Assembly: GCF_027924605.1 (NCBI RefSeq)
Contig: NZ_AP027042.1
Span: forward strand, 4,379,524-4,443,523
Source: Dyella sp. GSA-30
Lineage (GTDB): Bacteria > Pseudomonadota > Gammaproteobacteria > Xanthomonadales > Rhodanobacteraceae
Reading direction: 5' to 3'
DNA: 64,000 nt
Part shown: in pieces, positions 8,600-16,403 of the stretch
Position numbering within the stretch: position 1 is the stretch's first letter
Layout of the letters: each line of letters begins with the position of its first letter
Made by a program: the position numbers and the translations under genes
The notes under the pieces: model-generated
Told to the model about the DNA's origin: nothing
The model's input: only the letters and a program-made list of their open reading frames with translations
Databases searched by the model: none

Positions 8600-8963
8600 C
8601 CTGGCACTAGAGCGTGAGTGGGAATCGGAGCACGAGCTGATGGACGTGACGCCGCGTTGCCCAAAGTGTGGCTCGGCCCACATCGAGGCACGTAACCTGG
8701 CGCGGCGGTTCGGCGGGGCCATTGGCGCCATCGCCGGCACGACCAGCGGTGCGGCTCTGGCATTGGCGGGCGCAGAGGTCGGCTTGGTGGCCGGCCCCCT
8801 CGGTGCCGTCCTGGGTGGCGTGGCCGGTGTCGTCATCGAGGCCATCGTCGGTGGCGCCGCCGGTTGTGCCGCGGGGTCCAGGCTCGGCGACGCGATTGAT
8901 CGGAACATCCTGCACAACCGGCAGTGTGGTGCCTGCGGTTACCGATTCAGCGACAAGTCGTAA
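8592..8963 (+). CDS. Glycine-zipper membrane protein flanked by split CxxC pairs
   Basis: A 123-residue protein. It opens with a charged stretch and CPKCG (C23, C26), continues with a ~60-residue Gly/Ala/Val-rich hydrophobic region (residues ~41-95, repeated GxxxG spacing), and ends with CGACGYRFSDKS (C112, C115). The two CxxC knuckles could form one zinc ribbon brought together by a membrane hairpin. I do not recognise a named family; glycine-zipper proteins of phages and plasmids are the closest type. The start ATG at 8592 lies within the end of the preceding small gene. A strong hairpin follows the stop. Confidence 0.62.
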   Translation: MHNLALEREWESEHELMDVTPRCPKCGSAHIEARNLARRFGGAIGAIAGTTSGAALALAGAEVGLVAGPLGAVLGGVAGVVIEAIVGGAAGCAAGSRLGDAIDRNILHNRQCGACGYRFSDKS

Positions 8964-9013
8964 TCCGCGTTAATTGCGGTTCTTTGCACCCTTCATTCCA
9001 TCCCCTCGCACAC

Positions 9014-9045
9014 GCACAGAGCCCGGCTTTCGCCGGGCTCTGTGC
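9014..9045. terminator. Strong 14-bp hairpin, likely bidirectional terminator
   Basis: GCACAGAGCCCGGC and its exact complement form a perfect 14-bp stem with a TTTC loop, 50 bases after the zipper-protein stop. T-content after the stem is modest (GCATTTATG), so pausing is likely but intrinsic termination is not certain. It separates the small-protein pair from the DUF932 gene, whose ribosome site starts just downstream. Confidence 0.6.
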
Positions 9046-9074
9046 ATTTATGTGCTTCATCTAAGGAGTCTGTA

Positions 9075-10040
9075 ATGCATCTGGTTCAATCGATGGCGTA
9101 CGTGGGCGCCGTCCCGTGGCATGGCCTCGGTCAGCGCCTCGCCCCCAACCAACCACTCGAAGTGTGGGCCCAACAAGCCGGCATGGACTGGAGGATCGAA
9201 AGCGCCGACGTGCAATTCGACGCCGATGGTGCGTACCGGTGTGCGATCCATACCTACCCGGAGCAGAAGGTGCTCTACCGCTCGGACACCAAAGCACCGC
9301 TGTCCGTGGTGTCCCGGCGGTACAAGGTGGTGCAACCAGCTGAGATTCTGGAGTTCTATCGCGATCTCACAGAGATTGGCGGCTTCGAATTGGAGACGGC
9401 CGGCGTACTTAAAGAGGGACGCAAACTCTGGGCGTTGGCACGAACGGGCCACAGCGTGACCCTCAGAGGCGGCGACACAGTTAACGGCTATCTGCTGCTA
9501 GCGACAGCCTGCGACGGCACGCTTGCGACCATGGCGCAGTTCACCTCCGTCCGCGTGGTTTGCAATAACACGTTAGCGATTGCCATCAACAATGGCGCAA
9601 ATGCCATCAAAGTGCCCCACCACCGCCGTTTCGACGCCCAGGCCGTTAAGAAACAACTTGGTGTTGCCACGACACCTTGGTCGGATTTTGCGTATTACAT
9701 CAAGGCTCTCGCTGATCGCCCTATGGCCGAGGCAGAGGTCTCTCGATTTCTGGAGAATATCTTCGCGCAGCCAATCAACGACACTCCGAAACCTCCGGGA
9801 CTGGCTATCAATGTGTTTGCGTCCAAGAAAGTGCGAGAACTCTATGCCGGCCAAGGCCGAGGCGCTGGACTGGCTTCGGCCAATGGAACCGCTTGGGGCT
9901 TGCTCAACGGTGTAACGGAGTACATCGACCATCATCGCCGCGCTCAAGGCGCTGATTACCGCCGAGATGCAGCCTGGTTCGGCCTGGGCGCCGCACTGAA
10001 GCAAAGAGCATGGGATGAGGCGTCAAGACTGATCGCTTAA
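9075..10040 (+). CDS. DUF932 phage/plasmid-like protein
   Basis: A 321-residue protein matching the DUF932 family (TIGR03299, phage/plasmid-like protein): an N-terminal PWHGLG motif, then VLYRSDTKAPLSVVSRRYKVVQP, FTSVRVVCNNTL, and a C-terminal NGTAWGLLNGVTEYIDH with conserved Trp, Asn and Asp-His. The function is unknown; members occur on plasmids, ICEs and phages. The start at 9075 is set by AAGGAG six bases upstream. It is preceded by one hairpin and followed by another, so it is probably a single-gene unit. It supports a plasmid- or phage-derived origin for the 5.7-10 kb module. Confidence 0.85.
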   Translation: MHLVQSMAYVGAVPWHGLGQRLAPNQPLEVWAQQAGMDWRIESADVQFDADGAYRCAIHTYPEQKVLYRSDTKAPLSVVSRRYKVVQPAEILEFYRDLTEIGGFELETAGVLKEGRKLWALARTGHSVTLRGGDTVNGYLLLATACDGTLATMAQFTSVRVVCNNTLAIAINNGANAIKVPHHRRFDAQAVKKQLGVATTPWSDFAYYIKALADRPMAEAEVSRFLENIFAQPINDTPKPPGLAINVFASKKVRELYAGQGRGAGLASANGTAWGLLNGVTEYIDHHRRAQGADYRRDAAWFGLGAALKQRAWDEASRLIA

Positions 10041-10052
10041 GGACGCAGCAGC

Positions 10053-10078
10053 GGGCTCGGCGCAAGAGTGCCGAGCCC
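10053..10078 (+). terminator. Hairpin after the DUF932 gene
   Basis: GGGCTCGGC and GCCGAGCCC form a 9-bp perfect stem with an 8-base loop, 12 bases after the stop codon, followed by a short CCTTAG. It is a plausible stop for the DUF932 transcript. Confidence 0.55.
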
Positions 10079-10130
10079 CTTAGTGCGGATTCAAGCTTCC
10101 TGCGTCCCCAACCTAAAGCACACGCTTCCT

Positions 10131-10490
10131 ATGCAGACCAAACAAGCCATCACCGTCCTGTCCGCGCTCGCTCAAGAATCGCGACTGGCTGTATACCGCT
10201 TGTTGGTAGAGCATGCACCCGATGGTCCGGCGGCGAGCGTCATCGCCGAAAAGCTAGGGCTGGCTAACGCCACCCTCTCGTTCCATCTGAAGGAACTCGT
10301 GCATGCCGGGCTGATTACTCCGCGCCAGGAAGGGCGTTTCATTTATTACTCGCCCGTCCTGTTGCTCATGAATGAGCTCGTGGCCTATCTCACCGAAAAC
10401 TGCTGCTGCGCTTCTGGCCAATCCTGTACGCCAACAGCGACAGCCAAGCCCATAGTCAAGGTTCGCCCTGCGCGAAAGCGCACCGCGTGA
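10131..10490 (+). CDS. ArsR-family metalloregulator
   Basis: A 119-residue winged-helix repressor of the ArsR/SmtB family. The helix-turn-helix region is ASVIAEKLGLANATLSFHLKEL, followed by the wing GRFIYYSP. The C-terminal CCCASGQSC cluster is a likely metal or metalloid site; such C-terminal Cys groups are known in several ArsR subtypes that sense As(III) or other thiophilic ions. The ATG at 10131 aligns with the usual family start (QAITVLSALAQESRLAVYRLL). The gene converges on the AhpD-like gene with only 3 bases between stops. No arsenic resistance gene is adjacent, so its targets may include the neighbouring mer-type genes or itself. Confidence 0.88.
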   Translation: MQTKQAITVLSALAQESRLAVYRLLVEHAPDGPAASVIAEKLGLANATLSFHLKELVHAGLITPRQEGRFIYYSPVLLLMNELVAYLTENCCCASGQSCTPTATAKPIVKVRPARKRTA

Positions 10491-10493
10491 CAA

Positions 10494-10868
10494 TCAGGCA
10501 CAGCAGCTGGGCGCTTCCTGCGGAATGACCTGACCGCCGACGAAATCTCTGTACGTCTTGTAGGCTTTCAGGGCCCACATCTCGCCGACACAACCGCCCA
10601 TGGTCGAGGCGACGGCCAGCAGTTCGCCCAGCTCTGCCTCGGTCGCGCCGCGCGTGACTGCCTGTTGGACGTAGAACACAATGCACGGCTCGCAGCGCGC
10701 CGAAATCGACCACAGCATGGCGCTGAGTGCCTTTTGGCGCGCTGGCAGTGCCCCGTCCGTGAAGATGGCGGCTTCGCGCATGTGCTGGATATGCCGGGTC
10801 ACCCCGTGGGTGACTTTGGCGAAGTCGCTCATCAGGTCGAGCGCAGGATCGATGGCCTTCAACGACAT
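10494..10868 (-). CDS. Carboxymuconolactone decarboxylase/AhpD-like CxxC protein
   Basis: A 124-residue protein of the CMD/AhpD-like family, all-helical, with the redox motif CEPC in the typical context SARCEPCIVFYVQQAVTRGATEAEL and a downstream MGGCVGEMWA. The C-terminus ends in a further CC pair. AhpD-like proteins with CxxC act as thiol-disulphide reductants of peroxidases; others have unknown roles. Here it is the last gene of a merT-merP transcript (12 bases after merP), where a mercuric reductase gene would be expected. A role in handling Hg(II) or another thiol-reactive metal is an inference from position only. Confidence 0.8.
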   Translation of the reverse strand: MSLKAIDPALDLMSDFAKVTHGVTRHIQHMREAAIFTDGALPARQKALSAMLWSISARCEPCIVFYVQQAVTRGATEAELGELLAVASTMGGCVGEMWALKAYKTYRDFVGGQVIPQEAPSCCA

Positions 10869-10880
10869 AAACGTGACCTC

Positions 10881-11162
10881 TCAGCGTTGGACCGTGGAGG
10901 GATAGCCGGCATCCGTGGTCGCCTGCGTCAGCGCGGTGAGCTGCGCTTTTGCATCATCGTAGGTGACCGTGACGGTCTTCTGCGCCACATCCGAAGTGAT
11001 CGCACTGACACCCGCGACTTTTTCCAGGGACTTCTTGATGGTGATCGGGCATGTCGGACAGGTCATGCCAGGGACTGCGAGCGTGACGGTGTGGGTAGCT
11101 GCCAGGCTCGCCGTGGACACGGCGCTGGTCAGGACGAACACAAGAGCGAGCATCGTTTTCAT
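10881..11162 (-). CDS. merP: Periplasmic mercury-binding protein MerP
   Basis: A 93-residue exported HMA-domain protein. A Sec signal peptide ends near SLAA, and the mature part has GMTCPTCP, the CxxC loop that binds Hg(II), within the ferredoxin-like metal-binding fold (VTVTYDDAKAQLTAL...AGYP). MerP hands Hg(II) to the inner-membrane transporter MerT. The gene follows merT by 9 bases and precedes the AhpD-like gene in one probable transcript under the mer promoter. Length is normal for the family. Confidence 0.92.
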   Translation of the reverse strand: MKTMLALVFVLTSAVSTASLAATHTVTLAVPGMTCPTCPITIKKSLEKVAGVSAITSDVAQKTVTVTYDDAKAQLTALTQATTDAGYPSTVQR

Positions 11163-11171
11163 AGGGGTTTC

Positions 11172-11522
11172 TCAATAGAACCAGGGTGCGGCATAGGGAA
11201 AGGCGAAAGCGATCAACACCAGGACGACAACGATCCAGAACACCAGCTTGTAGGCCCAACGTACCGCTGGCGCGGCGCAGACCTCACCTGGCTGGCAGGC
11301 GGCCACCGGGCGGTAGATGCGGCGGTACGCGAAAGCCAGTGCGACTAGGGAAATGATCAGGAACCACGGACGAAACGGCTCCAGCCGGGTCAGCTGACCG
11401 ATCCAGGCACCGCTCAGGCCGATGCTGACCAGGATCAGGGGACCGAGGCAGCACGCAGACGCCAAAACGGCGGCCAGGCCGCCGATCGCCAAGGTGCTTT
11501 TCTCGCTACCGCTTCGCGCCAC
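11172..11522 (-). CDS. merT: Mercuric transport protein MerT
   Basis: A 116-residue inner-membrane protein with three hydrophobic segments. The first holds the vicinal cysteine pair ASACCLGPL used for Hg(II) uptake. The cytoplasmic loop between the second and third segments carries a further pair, ACQPGEVCAAP. This is the normal MerT architecture. It is the first gene of the minus-strand mer transcript, directly downstream of the operator. In resistance operons the imported ion passes to MerA; no merA is present within this window, so uptake without reduction would be a puzzle. Confidence 0.93.
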   Translation of the reverse strand: MARSGSEKSTLAIGGLAAVLASACCLGPLILVSIGLSGAWIGQLTRLEPFRPWFLIISLVALAFAYRRIYRPVAACQPGEVCAAPAVRWAYKLVFWIVVVLVLIAFAFPYAAPWFY

Positions 11523-11559
11523 TGCCGCGTCCTATGGGAAGGAAGGAATGTTCAGCGTA

Positions 11560-11590
11560 ACCTTACTTCCGTAGTTAGCTACGGAGTCAA
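11560..11590 (-). promoter_or_regulatory. mer promoter/operator (MerR binding site)
   Basis: Read on the minus strand: -35 TTGACT (11585-11590), the dyad TCCGTA-gctaac-TACGGA (11568-11585), and -10 TAAGGT (11560-11565). The spacer between the two hexamers is 19 bp, the long spacer typical of MerR-type promoters that MerR-Hg(II) must untwist. It lies between divergent merR and merT, so it should serve both activation of merT and control of merR. Confidence 0.92.
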
Positions 11591-11596
11591 CCGCCC

Positions 11597-11992
11597 ATGA
11601 CCTACACGATCGGCAGCCTGGCCAAGGTCACCGAGGTCCACATCGAAACAATCCGCTATTACCAGCGGCGTGGCTTAGTCGCCGAGCCCGCCAAACCCTT
11701 GGGCGGGATTCGTCGCTACGACGAGGCCCATGCGAGCCGTCTGCGGTTCATTAAGCATGCGCAAACGCTGGGCTTCAGCCTGGATGAGGTCGTAGATCTA
11801 CTGGCCTTGGAAGATGGGCGTCACTGCCGAGAAGCCGAGCAGCTGGGTGCGAACAAGTTGGCGATGGTCCGCGAACGTATCGCGCAACTGCAGCGTGTCG
11901 AACTCGCACTCGCTGCCCTGATCGATCAATGCCACTGCAATGCGGGTCAGGTGCGATGCCCGTTGATTGCCGCGCTGGAGCAAGCCGCGTAA
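11597..11992 (+). CDS. merR: Mercury-responsive regulator MerR
   Basis: A 131-residue MerR protein. The N-terminal winged helix (YTIGSLAKVTEVHIETIRYYQRRGL) is followed by the dimerisation helix and the Hg(II)-binding pattern: a Cys in EDGRHCREAE, and two more in CHCNAGQVRCPL, equivalent to the three ligands of Tn501 MerR. It is divergent from merT and its ATG is six bases from the mer -35 hexamer, so it autoregulates from the shared operator. All key residues are present, so the protein should be functional. Confidence 0.93.
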   Translation: MTYTIGSLAKVTEVHIETIRYYQRRGLVAEPAKPLGGIRRYDEAHASRLRFIKHAQTLGFSLDEVVDLLALEDGRHCREAEQLGANKLAMVRERIAQLQRVELALAALIDQCHCNAGQVRCPLIAALEQAA

Positions 11993-12030
11993 GGACGATG
12001 GATCCTTCAAGTAACCATCGCACTCAGCAA

Positions 12031-12669
12031 TCAGGGGTGTTGAAACAGCGCGTAGAGAAATGACTGGGTAGTACCAGAGGGCGTTCGATGCTCTTCCGAC
12101 AGTGCATCCAGCAACCGGAAATCGTCGCCAAGCGTCTGGGCGAGACCTGGGACATCGTAGTGTGCGGTTTTCAGCCCGCTGCATTTGGTGGGACCGGCAA
12201 TGCCGAAGGTGGCTACCACTGCATATCCGCCAGGCTTGAGCGCATGGGTGAGCTGCCGGACGTACGCCGCGCGCTGCTCCGCCTCCACCAAGAAGTGAAA
12301 CACCGCGCGGTCATGCCACACGTCGTAGCGCGCAGCTGGCAAGGGAGCATCGAGCAGATCGGCGACCTGCCAGATCACCTGGTCGGCGGATGCGCCGAGG
12401 CGGTGGCGAGCCATATTCAGCGCCTCGGCCGAAAGGTCCAGCACACTGAGATCGCGATACCCACGGGCAAGCAGATCGTCGACGAGGGTCGACGCGCCGC
12501 CACCGACATCAAAAATCGCCGTATCCCGATTCGGCGCCACCCGTTCGATCAGGGCAAGCGAGCGCTCCAGATGCGGTCGATACCAGCTGACAGTGTCGGC
12601 TGCCTTCGTCTGATAGACCGATTCCCAGTGGTGCTGGCGATCCTTGAGGTTGTCGGGCGAGTGAGTCAT
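12031..12669 (-). CDS. Class I SAM-dependent methyltransferase
   Basis: A 212-residue Rossmann methyltransferase with motif I as IFDVGGGAS (more usual DxGxGxG), an acidic motif II (LSVLDLS), and a post-motif VWHDRAVFHFLVE. The start MTHSPDNLKDRQHHWESVY matches the usual N-terminus of this family, which is annotated near metal or thiol-resistance genes in some proteobacteria. The substrate cannot be told. The gene converges on merR (38 bases between stops) and follows chrA by 97 bases on the same strand. Confidence 0.85.
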   Translation of the reverse strand: MTHSPDNLKDRQHHWESVYQTKAADTVSWYRPHLERSLALIERVAPNRDTAIFDVGGGASTLVDDLLARGYRDLSVLDLSAEALNMARHRLGASADQVIWQVADLLDAPLPAARYDVWHDRAVFHFLVEAEQRAAYVRQLTHALKPGGYAVVATFGIAGPTKCSGLKTAHYDVPGLAQTLGDDFRLLDALSEEHRTPSGTTQSFLYALFQHP

Positions 12670-12765
12670 GCACGTTCTCTGTGTGGCCGCGTATTGGCAC
12701 GTGCCTGGTTGATGCTGGTCCGACCTCGCATTTTTCCCAAGCGCCACGTGAAAGTGGCGCTGGAA

Positions 12766-13992
12766 CTATGCACCCAATAGAACGCAGAGCAGAGACGCGA
12801 CAACGCACCATGCGACCGCTAGTAGTGGGGGCCACTTGGAAGCAACCAGTCCGACAAAGGCGATCAGCGCGATGGCGAAATCCTTGCTTCCTCGAATGGC
12901 GCTGACCCATACCGGATCGTAAAGCGCGAAGGCCAGCAGGCCGACCACGACAGCATTCACACCAGCGAGCATCCGCACGGCCTGCGTCCGAGCCGCCAGT
13001 GCGCGCCAGAACGGAAGAGCACCTGACACCATCAGCAGACCCGGCAGAAAGATAGCCAGCAGGCCAACAGTGGCACCCAGTGCGCCGCCTTGCCCACCGT
13101 GCAGTTCGCCACCGAGGTAAGCCGACAGGGTGAACATAGGCCCCGGAACGGCCTGGGCGGCACCGTAACCCGCCAGGAACCGATCCGGCGTGATCCAGCC
13201 CGGATCCACCACGGCTTGCTTCAGCAACGGGAGCACCACGTGGCCGCCGCCGAAGACCAGAGCCCCGGTGCGATAGAAAGCGCTAGCGACCTGGCCCAGC
13301 GGTGGCAAGAAGGGGGTGGCCAGGAGCGCGATGGCCAGCAGTACTGCATAGGCGACCAGGAAACCCGTGCCGGTACGGGGTCCGTAATGCAGAGCGAACG
13401 TTTCTCCCACCTTTGCCTCGACCTGCCGACAGGCCCATGGACCAAGCACTGCACCGCCGGCCACCACCAGCAATTGCATCCAGGCGCTCGGACTGAGGGC
13501 AATGAGGCCGACCGTGGCCGCAGCCATGAGGGCACGAGGCCGGTCAGGACAGAGCGTGCGGGCCATGCCCAGCACGCCTTGGGCGACGACCGCCACGGCG
13601 ACCAATTTGAGGCCATGGATCACCGCCTGCCCCCAGGGCCCAGCCAGTCGGCTGCTCGCTTCCGCAAAAGCGAACATCAGGAGCGCCGAGGGCAGTGTGA
13701 AGCAGATGAAAGCCGCCAGAGCACCCGCCCAACCGGCCCGCAGCAGGCCGATCGAAAAGCCGAGTTGGCTGCTCGCGGGTCCGGGAAGGAACTGGCACAG
13801 GGCAAAGAGCTGCCCGAAGTGTTGTTCATCCACCCAACGGCGCCGTTCCACAAACTCCCGGTGGAAATAGCCGATGTGTGCGATGGGGCCGCCAAAGGAC
13901 GTCAATCCCAGGCGGAGGAAAACGCGCGCCACTTCGAGGGGGTGACCAGGCGGTGTACGGGTAGATGGAGCGTCCATCGTCGAGAGACTCAT
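12766..13992 (-). CDS. chrA: Chromate transporter ChrA (CHR family, long form)
   Basis: A 408-residue membrane protein made of two homologous CHR halves. Each half shows a GxxxFGGP-type motif: LTSFGGPIAHIGYF in the first and LVFGGGHVVLPLL in the second. Family hallmarks LCQFLPGPASSQLG and AQAVPGPMFTLSAYLG are also present. Long-chain CHR proteins export chromate by a proton-coupled mechanism. The start ATG overlaps the stop of the multicopper oxidase gene (ATGA), so the two are translationally coupled in the PadR-DoxX-oxidase-ChrA operon. Chromate as substrate is inferred from the family. Confidence 0.9.
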   Translation of the reverse strand: MSLSTMDAPSTRTPPGHPLEVARVFLRLGLTSFGGPIAHIGYFHREFVERRRWVDEQHFGQLFALCQFLPGPASSQLGFSIGLLRAGWAGALAAFICFTLPSALLMFAFAEASSRLAGPWGQAVIHGLKLVAVAVVAQGVLGMARTLCPDRPRALMAAATVGLIALSPSAWMQLLVVAGGAVLGPWACRQVEAKVGETFALHYGPRTGTGFLVAYAVLLAIALLATPFLPPLGQVASAFYRTGALVFGGGHVVLPLLKQAVVDPGWITPDRFLAGYGAAQAVPGPMFTLSAYLGGELHGGQGGALGATVGLLAIFLPGLLMVSGALPFWRALAARTQAVRMLAGVNAVVVGLLAFALYDPVWVSAIRGSKDFAIALIAFVGLVASKWPPLLAVAWCVVASLLCVLLGA

Positions 13993-15470
13993 GTGCAATC
14001 GAACAACGCCATGAAGCCGAAGTCCATGTGCAGTTGCATGTGGCAATGGAACAGAGACAGACCTCGCTGATCGGCGATGAAGTCCACCTCCATGGTTTGG
14101 TAGCCGCCCAGCATCGCCACATCCTTGATGACGCCGCTGGTCAGCTGCCCCGCAATGCGGGTGATCTCGAAGCTGTGCCGATGCAGATGCATCGGGTGGA
14201 TGTCGTCACTGGCGTTGTGCATCCGAAGTCGGTAGCGCCGCCCGTGGTGTAACTGGAACAGGGGCTTCATTGCCTTCATGTCGAAGGCGACGTCATTGAT
14301 CGTCCACCGGTTAAAGCCGCCAAGGGCCGCATTCTGCTTGGCGAACGTCATCTCAATGATCTCGTCAGGCTCCGCCGCGCGGGCATCGGGCTTGGCAAAT
14401 CGCCGATAGTCCCAGGCAAAGGGTTTCGGCTTCTCCCAGCGTGGCTTGCCGTGCTGACCGGCATATTCCACGACGATACCCATGCCATGCTCGCGATCAT
14501 CGTCGGCCAGGTCGCCCATCACCCAGACACCCGGGTGTTTCATCTCCACGATGGCGCTGATGCGCTCGGCGGTGCCTAGCCACAGCACGGGTACCTCGGC
14601 GGGACGCGGCACCGGATTGCCATCCAACGCGACCACCTTGAAGGTGTGGCCCGGTAAGGCAAGGCTGCGGATCTCGGTCGCACTGCCGTTGATGATGTGG
14701 AACATCACGCGCTCACGGGCTTTCACCCGGATCGGTTCACCGTGACCCAGCATGCGGCCGTTGATGGCAAATGCCTGATAGCCCACCTCATAGCCGTGCG
14801 CGGTACCACCGGCCAATGACTGCTTCATGGCGGTCTCGCCGCGCTCTTCCAGCGAATGGTCGCGAGCACCCGGCTGCAAGAAGTCCATGGCCATATCGCC
14901 GCCCTTGCTGAAGAACGGGTCGAACTCTTTGAGGACCAGGAACACTTCGCGGTCAAAGGCGCCCGGGTCCTGCCGCGGCTCGATGTAGATGGCGCCCACT
15001 TGGCCGCTGTATTGGCCGAGGGAAAGGTCGCTGCCGGCCACGACATGCGTGTGATAAAAGCGCAGCCCCGCCGGGCCCGGAGTGAACGCCAAGCGCCGCA
15101 TGCCATGCGGCGGAATGAAGGGTGTGCCTTCTTCCGCGGCGCCATCCACGCCGACGGGCACGGTTTGCCCGTGCAAATGAAGTTGCTCAGGCACATCCGT
15201 GTCGTTGTGGACATCCAAGACGACAGGCTGTCCTTCTTTGAGTCGAAGGAGTGGACCGGGGAATTGGCCGTTGTAGGTCGTCGTGGAGACGATATGGTCA
15301 GGTGCAAGCTCCACCAGACTGCGGGCGATGCGCAGCGTCTGGTCTGCCTTACCCGTCGGTGGTGCCATCGGCACAGCCTGAGCGTTCGCTTGACGGGTCC
15401 ACTCAGGAAGACCGGTGGCCACGGCGGCCAAGCCACCTAGTTTCAGGAAATCGCGACGATCCATCGACAT
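13989..15470 (-). CDS. Tat-exported multicopper oxidase
   Basis: A 493-residue multicopper oxidase. The Tat signal has RRDFLKLGG. Copper ligands appear in order: LHLHGQ, FYHTHVV, HPMHLHRH and HCHMQLHMDFGFM, the last giving the type 1 Cys with a Met axial ligand. Three cupredoxin domains fit the length. Family members oxidise Cu(I), bilirubin-like or phenolic substrates in the periplasm. The chosen start (15470) has GAGG six bases upstream; an ATG at 15485 would add five residues. It lies downstream of doxX and overlaps chrA, so it is part of one operon, perhaps for oxidative or metal stress. Confidence 0.9.
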   Translation of the reverse strand: MSMDRRDFLKLGGLAAVATGLPEWTRQANAQAVPMAPPTGKADQTLRIARSLVELAPDHIVSTTTYNGQFPGPLLRLKEGQPVVLDVHNDTDVPEQLHLHGQTVPVGVDGAAEEGTPFIPPHGMRRLAFTPGPAGLRFYHTHVVAGSDLSLGQYSGQVGAIYIEPRQDPGAFDREVFLVLKEFDPFFSKGGDMAMDFLQPGARDHSLEERGETAMKQSLAGGTAHGYEVGYQAFAINGRMLGHGEPIRVKARERVMFHIINGSATEIRSLALPGHTFKVVALDGNPVPRPAEVPVLWLGTAERISAIVEMKHPGVWVMGDLADDDREHGMGIVVEYAGQHGKPRWEKPKPFAWDYRRFAKPDARAAEPDEIIEMTFAKQNAALGGFNRWTINDVAFDMKAMKPLFQLHHGRRYRLRMHNASDDIHPMHLHRHSFEITRIAGQLTSGVIKDVAMLGGYQTMEVDFIADQRGLSLFHCHMQLHMDFGFMALFDCT

Positions 15471-15555
15471 GGGTTGCCTCGCCATCGGGAAAAGAGAATG
15501 CGGAAGAAGGGGCTGGAAGCCGCAGCGACCGGGTTACGCGGTTGTGCTCCAGCGT

Positions 15556-16053
15556 TTAAGGGGCAGTGCTGACTGTGGGATGGCGTCGGCGGGCGAGCCA
15601 TGCATCCACCGATCCACGCCCACCTCCCTCGATCAGAAGGTAGATCGCGCCCAGCAACATGCCGAAATCGTTGCGCGCTTCGTGCGCCATGCTCCAGAAC
15701 CCGTACCTCGGCAGTGGAGCGACGTGGAAGATCCAGAAGTCGTGACCCAGCAACATCGGTACCTTCGTTGAAACGATCGCGACAACCATCACGATGATCA
15801 GCGGAATGGCAGCGAGACGAGTGAGAAGGCCCAGAATGATCAGCAGTCCGCAGGTGGTCTCGACCACGCCAACGAAAGGACCAAGCACGTCTGGCCAAGG
15901 AATGCCGATCTTCGCAAAACGTCCCGCTCCGAGAATGGCGGGAAACACGAGCTTTTGAAGGCCCTCGGGAAAGAACACCACTAGGCCCACCAGCAGGCGA
16001 ATGAGTAGCGTTGACGCGCTGGCTTTGGTGTCGAAGAGTCGTACAGCGCTCAT
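15556..16053 (-). CDS. DoxX-family membrane protein
   Basis: A 165-residue inner-membrane protein with four hydrophobic segments and the DoxX-type pattern: LLIRLLVGLVVFFPEGLQKL at the start, then VGVVETTCGLLIILGLLTRLAA. DoxX-like proteins are linked to quinone or thiosulphate redox chemistry in a few organisms, but most have no known role. The gene overlaps padR upstream by 4 bases (ATGA), so padR and doxX are co-translated, and the oxidase gene follows after about 85 bases. Confidence 0.87.
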   Translation of the reverse strand: MSAVRLFDTKASASTLLIRLLVGLVVFFPEGLQKLVFPAILGAGRFAKIGIPWPDVLGPFVGVVETTCGLLIILGLLTRLAAIPLIIVMVVAIVSTKVPMLLGHDFWIFHVAPLPRYGFWSMAHEARNDFGMLLGAIYLLIEGGGRGSVDAWLARRRHPTVSTAP

Positions 16054-16373
16054 CGTTCGGCTCCTGAATCGGATTCATGGAAAAGTTCACCGAATAGCTC
16101 GCGGACTTTGCGCTTAGCTCCCTCCAGGGCCCGACGACCGCGTGGGGTCATTTTGTACATACGCCGAGCGATCTTGCCCTCGCGCATCTGCGTGGACTTG
16201 AGATAACCCTTCTTCTCAAGCCCGTGGAGGACGGGGTACAGGGTGCCAGGGCTGAGCTGATACCCGTGATGAGCCAGCTCTTCGATCATTTCCTGACCGT
16301 AAATGGGCGCCTGGGCCGCATGATGCAGAACATGCAGTCGAATCAGTCCGGCATAGAGATCCCGGTCATCCAT
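16050..16373 (-). CDS. PadR-family transcriptional regulator
   Basis: A 107-residue winged-helix protein of the PadR family: LHVLHHAAQAPIYGQEMIEEL for the first helices, LSPGTLYPVLHGLEKKGYL for the recognition helix, and RRMYKMTPRGRRAL for the wing. It is the first gene of the likely operon that continues with doxX, the oxidase and chrA, so it probably autoregulates this operon. Two perfect palindromes just upstream are candidate operators. An ATG at 16388 would add five residues; MDDRDLYAGLIRL is the usual family start. Confidence 0.9.
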   Translation of the reverse strand: MDDRDLYAGLIRLHVLHHAAQAPIYGQEMIEELAHHGYQLSPGTLYPVLHGLEKKGYLKSTQMREGKIARRMYKMTPRGRRALEGAKRKVRELFGELFHESDSGAER

Positions 16374-16403
16374 TGCGCACACACCCAACTGTCAAGCTGC
16401 TGC

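Noticed and set aside
15443-16090. 215-codon minus-strand frame overlapping doxX and padR
   Set aside because: doxX and padR, in other frames, have clear families and ATGA coupling.
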